Positions 50,972-56,341 of a stretch of 56,341 bases of DNA are shown one piece after another. Both the position numbers and the translations under genes were made by a program. The notes beneath the pieces are model-generated. The model had not been told where the DNA came from and made no database searches. It saw nothing but the letters and a program-made list of their open reading frames with translations. Position 1 is the stretch's first letter. Each line of letters starts with the position of its first letter. The stretch is taken from assembly GCA_902610585.1 (NCBI GenBank), contig CACLWE010000009.1:1-56341 (forward strand). Reading direction: 5' to 3'. This stretch comes from an uncultured Pelagibacteraceae bacterium (GTDB lineage: Bacteria; Pseudomonadota; Alphaproteobacteria; Pelagibacterales; AG-422-B15).

Positions 50972-52247
50972 TAGAATAGAACAAAGAATAAATAGTTTAA
51001 ATAAAAGGCTCAATTCAGAGAAAAGATTTAGGATTTATTGTATTGGTGCAATGAGCTTTGCGCTTGCATGGGTGCTTATTTTATTTCTAAATATATTTTC
51101 ATCTGGCTATTCAGCATTTTATAGAACTGTTATCCAGGTAGATGTACCTTTTTTAAATCTTATTGAAGACACGACACAATTTTCTGAGATGAGTTCAGAG
51201 GATATTAACAACCTGTCAATGTATTCTTTTTCTAAAAAGGCTATTTATAGACTTTTTCCAGATATTGAAGAGAAAAAAGATAAGAAAATGTTGATACGAT
51301 TATTCAGTATTGAATTTGAGCAAGAAATAAGAGAATTTTTAAAATCGAATAAGTCAAATATAAATGAAACAGAAACAATATATTTAACTGCCTCCGACGA
51401 TGTAGATCAGGTTAATAAAGGAAACTACCCAAGGGACTTAGATGAAGACAAAAGAAGAATTAAAGATATTCAACTTTTATTTTTTGATGACCTTGTAGAT
51501 AGGGGACTTGTCAGCTATGAATTCAATCTACCATTTTTAATGAGGGGTGACAGCCGAGAACCTGAACTGGCAGGAGTAGGAGGTTCAATAGTAGGTTCTT
51601 TATTCACAATTTTGGTAGTTTTGATTTTGTCTTTTCCTATTGGAATTTTTGCAGCTATTTATCTTGAGGAATTTGCACCAAAAAATAAAGTTACCGATTT
51701 TATTGAAATTAATATTAATAATTTAGCAGCGGTACCTTCTATTGTATTTGGCTTATTGGGGCTTGGTATTATTTTAAATACATTTGGATTGCCAAGGTCA
51801 ACACCTCTGGTTGGAGGCATAGTCTTATCTTTAATGACCCTACCAACAATAATTATTGCAACTAGAGCCTCATTAAGGGCAGTGCCGCCATCAATAAGAG
51901 AAGGAGCATTAGCAGTCGGAGCAACCAAAATGCAAGCAGTAATGCATCATGTAGTTCCTGTAGCAATGCCTGGTGCATTAACAGGTACAATTATAGGACT
52001 TGCTCAAGCACTTGGAGAAACTGCGCCATTATTATTAATTGGTATGGTGGCATTTGTTGTAGATGTTCCACAAACACCGCTGGACGCTTCTGCCTCTTTG
52101 CCAGTTCAGGTTTATTTATGGTCAGAAAGCGCAGAAAGAGGTTATGTTGAAAAAACTTCAGCTACAATTATGATGTTGCTTGGATTTTTAATTTTAATGA
52201 ATTTAGCTGCAGTATTAATTAGAAGAAAATTTGAAACAAAATGGTAA
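50964..52247 (+). CDS. pstA: PstA phosphate permease
   Basis: 427 aa, with an N-terminal extension (DUF3333-type, about residues 1-150) holding one helix and a large soluble domain. The core is PLVGGIVLSLMTLPTIIIATRASLRAVPPSIREGALAVGATKMQAVMHHVVPVAMPGALTGTIIGLAQALGETAPLLLIG. The start overlaps pstC, the next gene begins 8 bp after the stop. It forms the membrane channel with PstC. Confidence 0.94.
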   Translation: MTDRIEQRINSLNKRLNSEKRFRIYCIGAMSFALAWVLILFLNIFSSGYSAFYRTVIQVDVPFLNLIEDTTQFSEMSSEDINNLSMYSFSKKAIYRLFPDIEEKKDKKMLIRLFSIEFEQEIREFLKSNKSNINETETIYLTASDDVDQVNKGNYPRDLDEDKRRIKDIQLLFFDDLVDRGLVSYEFNLPFLMRGDSREPELAGVGGSIVGSLFTILVVLILSFPIGIFAAIYLEEFAPKNKVTDFIEININNLAAVPSIVFGLLGLGIILNTFGLPRSTPLVGGIVLSLMTLPTIIIATRASLRAVPPSIREGALAVGATKMQAVMHHVVPVAMPGALTGTIIGLAQALGETAPLLLIGMVAFVVDVPQTPLDASASLPVQVYLWSESAERGYVEKTSATIMMLLGFLILMNLAAVLIRRKFETKW

Positions 52248-52255
52248 AATAGAAT

Positions 52256-53017
52256 ATGAAAAGTATAAAAATAAAAGCAGACAACTTGAATGTTTATTAT
52301 GGAGAGAAACAGGCACTCTTCGATGTTTCCATGTACATGGAAGAAAAACAAGTCACTGCTTTAATAGGTCCATCAGGTTGTGGTAAATCAACCTTTATTA
52401 GATGCTTAAATAGAATGAATGATGTTATCGATATATGCAAAGTACAAGGAAAAATAGAAATCGATGGCAACAATATTTATGCACCAAGCATGCAAGTTGA
52501 ACAACTAAGAGAACGCGTGGGCATGGTTTTTCAAAAGCCGAACCCCTTTCCAAAATCTATTTTTGAAAATGTAGCTTATGGTCCAAGAATACATGGAATA
52601 GCTGAAAATAAATCTGATTTAGAAGAAATTGTTGTTAACAGTCTAAAAAAAGCAGCTCTCTTTGATGAGGTTAAAGATAGATTAAACGATGCGGGAACAG
52701 GCCTCTCGGGGGGACAGCAACAAAGATTGTGTATTGCAAGAGCTATATCCGTAAATCCAGATATTATTCTAATGGATGAACCTTGCTCAGCCTTAGACCC
52801 AATAGCTACGGCTAGAATTGAGGAATTAATGGGAGAACTTAAAACAGAATATACAATAATTATTGTCACGCACTCGATGCAGCAAGCCGCTAGAGTTTCA
52901 TCAAGGACAGGTTTTTTTCATTTAGGTAAATTAGTTGAAGTTGATAAGACTGAAACAATCTTTTCAAATCCATCAGATCAGAGAACGCAAGATTATATAA
53001 CAGGGAGGTTTGGTTAA
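52256..53017 (+). CDS. pstB: PstB phosphate transport ATPase
   Basis: 253-aa ATPase. Walker [10 protein letters not shown] (K44), signature [14 protein letters not shown], Walker [14 protein letters not shown], switch [31 protein letters not shown] is the Pst-specific Q-loop region. Ends with GRFG typical of PstB. Its last base is shared with the phoU ATG (TAATG). Confidence 0.97.
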   Translation: MKSIKIKADNLNVYYGEKQALFDVSMYMEEKQVTALIGPSGCGKSTFIRCLNRMNDVIDICKVQGKIEIDGNNIYAPSMQVEQLRERVGMVFQKPNPFPKSIFENVAYGPRIHGIAENKSDLEEIVVNSLKKAALFDEVKDRLNDAGTGLSGGQQQRLCIARAISVNPDIILMDEPCSALDPIATARIEELMGELKTEYTIIIVTHSMQQAARVSSRTGFFHLGKLVEVDKTETIFSNPSDQRTQDYITGRFG

Positions 53018-53709
53018 TGAGTGAACACATAGTTTCATCTTATGATGAGCAATTAGATTTAATAAATAGTACATTAATTAAAATGGGAGGTTTGGTTGAA
53101 ACACAGCTTCACAATTCTCTTGTTGCTTTGGGTGATAAAGATACTGCTTTTGCAGAAGAAATTTTAAGAGATGATAATAAAATAGATGCCTTAGAAAAGG
53201 AAATTGATGCTTTAACATACAAAGTAATTGCAATGAGGCAACCGCTTGCTAATGATTTAAGAACCGTACTTTCGGCACTAAGCATTGCAAACGATCTCGA
53301 GAGAATGGGTGATCACGCTACCAATATTGCTAAAAGAGTTGCAAATGTAAAAATAAATATGCCCGACACGCCGGTTTCAGAAATTGTCAATATGGGTGAG
53401 AACGTTCAAAGAATGATAAAAAATGTTTTAGATGCCTTCGTTCAAAAATCAGATACGCTAGCAATTAATGCTTGGGATTTAGACGGCGATATTGATGAAT
53501 TGTATTTATCAATTTACAGGGATCTTCTTAAGACGATGGCAGAAGACCCAGATACAATTACAGGCTGTTCACACTTATTGTCGATTGCTAAAAACATAGA
53601 GAGAATAGGAGATTATGTTCAAAATATTGCTGAAGACATTCACTTCATTACAACTGGTCAAGCCTTAGAACGTAAGTCGGAAAAAAGAATTAAGTGGGAA
53701 AAGGTGTAA
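53017..53709 (+). CDS. phoU: PhoU phosphate regulator
   Basis: 230-aa helical protein that links PstSCAB to PhoR and keeps the Pho regulon off at high phosphate. Two three-helix bundles with the E/DxxxD metal motifs: DDNKIDALEKEIDALTYKVIAMRQPLANDLRTVLSALSIANDLERMGDHATNIAKR, then a repeat DLDGDIDELYLSIYRDLLKTM...ADIERIGDYVQNIAE-like (NIERIGDYVQNIAEDIHFIT). Coupled to pstB and phoB through one-base overlaps. Confidence 0.96.
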   Translation: MSEHIVSSYDEQLDLINSTLIKMGGLVETQLHNSLVALGDKDTAFAEEILRDDNKIDALEKEIDALTYKVIAMRQPLANDLRTVLSALSIANDLERMGDHATNIAKRVANVKINMPDTPVSEIVNMGENVQRMIKNVLDAFVQKSDTLAINAWDLDGDIDELYLSIYRDLLKTMAEDPDTITGCSHLLSIAKNIERIGDYVQNIAEDIHFITTGQALERKSEKRIKWEKV

Positions 53710-54395
53710 TGAAACCTAGAATCCTAGTAATTGAGGATGAAGTCTCAATAGTTGAATTATTAAAATACAATCTCACAGCTAGTGGATTTGATGTAGACGT
53801 ATGCTTTGATGGCGATAGCGCATTGGATAGTATATTTGGTGATATTAAATACGATCTCATAATCGTTGACTGGATGCTCCCAAATATTTCTGGGTTAGAA
53901 TTGTGTAGACGAGTACGTAAAGATAAAACTACAAAGAACATTCCTTTAATTATGCTCACAGCTAAAGGAGAAGAAGAAGATAAATTAAGAGCATTTGAAA
54001 CTGAAATTGATGACTACATAACAAAACCATTTTCAGTCAATGAGTTAGTAGCAAGAATTAAAGCAGTACTTAAACGCTTAAGACCTATTTTTTATAATGA
54101 AGTTCTTACTTATAAGGGAATTCAATTAGATGTTTCAACGCATCGTGTCACCAGGGATAAAACAGAAATAAGTCTTGGACCTACGGAATTTAATTTATTG
54201 CGTTTTTTAATGGAAAATCAAGGTAAAGTATTTTCAAGACAACAATTATTAGATTATGTATGGACGACAAGTCCATATGTCGAGCCTAGAACAGTTGATG
54301 TTCATATCAGAAGATTAAGAAAAGCATTAAACGAAGGATTTGAATACGACCCAATTAGGACAATTAGATCTGCTGGATATTCTCTTGGTATATGA
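53709..54395 (+). CDS. phoB: PhoB response regulator
   Basis: 228 aa from ATG 53709, which overlaps the phoU stop; an earlier in-frame ATG would lie in phoU. Receiver domain with phospho-acceptor D54 (LIIVDWMLPNISG), LTAKGEEEDKL and YITKPFSVNEL. C-terminal winged helix (LGPTEFNLLRFLMENQGKVFSRQQLLDYVW; VEPRTVDVHIRRLRKAL) binds the Pho boxes. It is the expected activator of pstS, plcP and probably of the sites listed in this window. Confidence 0.96.
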   Translation: MKPRILVIEDEVSIVELLKYNLTASGFDVDVCFDGDSALDSIFGDIKYDLIIVDWMLPNISGLELCRRVRKDKTTKNIPLIMLTAKGEEEDKLRAFETEIDDYITKPFSVNELVARIKAVLKRLRPIFYNEVLTYKGIQLDVSTHRVTRDKTEISLGPTEFNLLRFLMENQGKVFSRQQLLDYVWTTSPYVEPRTVDVHIRRLRKALNEGFEYDPIRTIRSAGYSLGI

Positions 54396-54820
54396 GCATT
54401 AAAAATGTTTTATATTTATGTACGCAAAATTCAGCCAGAAGCATTATAGCTGAGGCAATTACCAATTATAAATATAGTGAAAGTCTGAAAGGCTATAGCG
54501 CTGGTAGCACACCTTCAGGAATAATAAATCCTAAAACACTCGATTTATTAGATGATATGAAAATACCGACTGAGAAACTCTATAGTAAAAGTTGGGATGT
54601 ATTTGGTGAGCCCAACTCTCCCTCTATGGATTATGTCGTTACTGTGTGTGGAAATGCCGCTAAAGAAACATGTCCGATCTGGCCGGGTGCTCCAAAAACA
54701 TTTCATTTCAATATTGAAGACCCCGTTAAACAGAACTTAAACGAAGTCGATCACAAAAAGTTTTTTAGATCTACATTTGATTATATTGATCAATTAATAA
54801 AAGAAAATTTGCTTAAATAA
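54392..54820 (+). CDS. arsC: ArsC arsenate reductase (LMW-phosphatase type)
   Basis: 142 aa. The phosphatase P-loop is C10-TQNSA-R16-S (CX5RS). A second cysteine pair sits in TVCGNAAKETCPIWPGAPKTFHFNIEDP, the glutaredoxin/thioredoxin-linked ArsC layout. It reduces arsenate, which enters through the phosphate transporter, to arsenite. Start overlaps phoB by 4 bp, so it is translated as part of the Pho operon. Confidence 0.93.
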   Translation: MSIKNVLYLCTQNSARSIIAEAITNYKYSESLKGYSAGSTPSGIINPKTLDLLDDMKIPTEKLYSKSWDVFGEPNSPSMDYVVTVCGNAAKETCPIWPGAPKTFHFNIEDPVKQNLNEVDHKKFFRSTFDYIDQLIKENLLK

Positions 54821-55459
54821 ATGCCTAAAAAAATACTTTCTGAATATCTGGGTACACTCTTACTTGTTTTCTCGGTAGTAGGATCAGGGATAATGGCCGA
54901 AAATCTATCTCCTACAAATGAAGGTGTTGTATTGCTTGCTAATGCAATAGCAACAGGAGCAATGCTTTACGTGATAATATCAATATTTGGTCCTATATCT
55001 GGAGCTCATTTTAATCCAGTTGTTACACTTTATTTTAGATTTAAATCAGATATTAATAACGTAACGATGATATTATTTATCATTTTTCAACTAGTGGGTG
55101 GCACTTCTGGAGTCATTTTAGCAAATTATATTTTTGATGATTTATTTATTGAATTTTCAACTAAAGAAAGAACAGGAATTAATATTCATGTCTCTGAAGT
55201 GGTTGCAACAATAGGCTTATTAATTACAATTGTGCTCACACTAAAGGCAAAAAGAGATCCAGCAATAGCGGTGGCTTTATATATAACTGGGGCTTATTGG
55301 TTCACATCTTCAACGTCATTTGCCAATCCAGCTGTCACGATCAGTAGATCATTCACCAACACATTTACCGGTATAGATCCACAGCACGTGTTGATGTTTA
55401 TTTTTATGCAATTAATTGGACTCTTAATTGCATATTTTATTCTTCGATTTTACGATTAA
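54821..55459 (+). CDS. Aquaporin-family channel (AqpS-like)
   Basis: 212-aa MIP channel with six helices. First NPA-type box is NPV (GAHFNPVVTLYF); the second is NPA (SFANPAVTISRSF) with the following Arg of the selectivity filter. It starts directly at the arsC stop. In Sinorhizobium AqpS lies beside ArsC and lets arsenite flow out; the same pairing here suggests arsenite export rather than water or glycerol transport, which is inference. Confidence 0.85.
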   Translation: MPKKILSEYLGTLLLVFSVVGSGIMAENLSPTNEGVVLLANAIATGAMLYVIISIFGPISGAHFNPVVTLYFRFKSDINNVTMILFIIFQLVGGTSGVILANYIFDDLFIEFSTKERTGINIHVSEVVATIGLLITIVLTLKAKRDPAIAVALYITGAYWFTSSTSFANPAVTISRSFTNTFTGIDPQHVLMFIFMQLIGLLIAYFILRFYD

Positions 55460-56341
55460 TTATATCGCTTGTCCAGATACCCATACTTTTTTTACTATTG
55501 GTAAATTGTTATAAATACTGAAACTAACTAGGTCCGCCTTCATGCCGCACTGTATACTACCTCGGTCTAGAAGCTGTGTAGCTATTGCTGGGTTTCTTGA
55601 AATAGAGGCAATTGCTTTTGGCATATTACCGGACTCTAAACCCCATTTGACAGCTGAAGAAAGTAGGGATGACGGGATATAGTCAGAGCTAAAAATATCA
55701 AGACAATTTTCGTCTATGAGTTCTTGAGCTGAAATATTTCCAGAATGTGACCCACCTCTCATTAAATTTGGCGAACCCATGATAATTTTCATGTCTTCTT
55801 TTTGCGACTCTTTTGCTGCTTCGATTGTGGTTGGAAATTCTGCTATTGAAACTCCTAGATTTTTTGAACTTAATACATCTTCTATAGTAGTGTCATCATG
55901 ACTCGCAAGAACACATTGAAATCTCATTTGTGCTTCAGATATTTTCTTTATATGTATTTCACTATTTTTTGACTGCAGTGCTTTTAATTTAGAGAAGTGA
56001 TTTTCCATTTCTTCATCAGATAGTTGATATTTACCCGCTAAATATTCCTTATATTTATCTGTATTTCTAAATTGTCTTTGTCCCGGTGTATGGTCCATAA
56101 TGCTTATCATTTTAACGTTGCTTGATTCATCAAACTCATCAAGTTCACTTGCTAACGTTTCAGATGCGGTTTCTGCACGCAAGTGAATATAATGGTCAAT
56201 TTTAAAAAGTTTATTTTTTTTTAAAGTTGAAATTTGGTCAGCTGTTGCTTTAGCATATTTTTTATATTCACCTTGAAGGTTCCCTTTTGGTATCGATCCA
56301 ACTCTAAGTGCATCAAATACCGTGGTTATACCGACGGAAGA
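55460..56341 (-). CDS. phnM: PhnM-like phosphonate triphosphohydrolase (5' truncated)
   Basis: C-terminal 293 codons of an amidohydrolase. The frame runs off the window end, where ...TTVFDALRVGS... is read. Motifs: YIHLRAETAS, MDHTPGQRQF, LASHDDTT, IIMGSPNLMRGGSHSGNISA and FSSDYIPSSLLSSA. PhnM removes diphosphate from ribose-1-methylphosphonate triphosphate in the C-P lyase pathway. It is convergent with the aquaporin gene with no spacer. It adds phosphonate use to the phosphate-stress block. Confidence 0.9.
   Translation of the reverse strand, partial: SSVGITTVFDALRVGSIPKGNLQGEYKKYAKATADQISTLKKNKLFKIDHYIHLRAETASETLASELDEFDESSNVKMISIMDHTPGQRQFRNTDKYKEYLAGKYQLSDEEMENHFSKLKALQSKNSEIHIKKISEAQMRFQCVLASHDDTTIEDVLSSKNLGVSIAEFPTTIEAAKESQKEDMKIIMGSPNLMRGGSHSGNISAQELIDENCLDIFSSDYIPSSLLSSAVKWGLESGNMPKAIASISRNPAIATQLLDRGSIQCGMKADLVSFSIYNNLPIVKKVWVSGQAI

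Noticed and set aside
1-56341. CRISPR arrays, insertion sequences, rRNA, phage genes
   Set aside because: No regularly spaced repeats, transposase or integrase motifs, rRNA segments or phage structural genes were seen on either strand.

Overview
The window is a densely packed, AT-rich piece of a bacterial chromosome. Many genes overlap by 1-4 bases (ATGA, TAATG) and most intergenic gaps are short. The gene content is alphaproteobacterial: DUF1192 and DUF3576 families, a SufT/SufU-type suf operon, Liv-type transporters paired with an acyl-CoA ligase, and a PlcP/Agt lipid-remodelling pair. Low G+C, tight packing and phosphate-stress genes suggest a streamlined marine alphaproteobacterium (SAR11, HIMB59 or AEGEAN-169-like). 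That placement is inference; no rRNA is present to test it.

Region 1 (1-5.3 kb) holds the end of a suf Fe-S operon (sufC-D-S-U), then msrB, sufT, tRNA-Lys(UUU) and small envelope genes. Region 2 (5.3-16.7 kb) is accessory metabolism. It contains a 57-aa zinc-ribbon microprotein, an HSDL2-like SDR, and a run of five small genes with GYD, ABM and SnoaL-like folds behind a PhoB-box-like promoter. MsrA, a metzincin-like secreted protease, a diaminopropionate ammonia-lyase-like enzyme, CFA synthase, a fatty-acid desaturase, a flavin reductase and a 58-aa CSSC membrane microprotein follow.

Region 3 (16.7-37 kb) looks like uptake and CoA-dependent breakdown of a branched or terpenoid-like acid. It has AtuA, LivF, an acyl-CoA ligase, two tandem substrate-binding proteins, a flavin monooxygenase, an enoyl-CoA hydratase, a TIGR03084 protein and a nitronate monooxygenase. 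The matching LivG, LivM and LivH genes lie about 11 kb away on the other strand. Just downstream of livG is a 1.8-kb island of unknown genes. It is bounded by imperfect 18-bp direct repeats, and beyond it lies what looks like a decayed second livG 3' end.

Region 4 (38.4-56.3 kb) is a phosphate-stress block: plcP-agt, a porin, a DUF3576 lipoprotein, sixA, ppk-ppx-phoR, a YwaF-like protein, pstSCAB-phoU-phoB, then arsC and an aquaporin in the same operon, and a convergent phnM cut by the window end. The main finding is a shared promoter layout. Half-sites of 7 bases repeat every 11 bases and end 10 bases before a -10 box. The layout is clear upstream of pstS. It recurs facing leftward upstream of plcP, where it would drive a short RNA whose 15-bp hairpin exposes a CCUCC anti-Shine-Dalgarno loop. 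A shorter version precedes the five-gene GYD cluster. A second notable point is that ppx is split across two frames at an A8/T6 homopolymer stretch.
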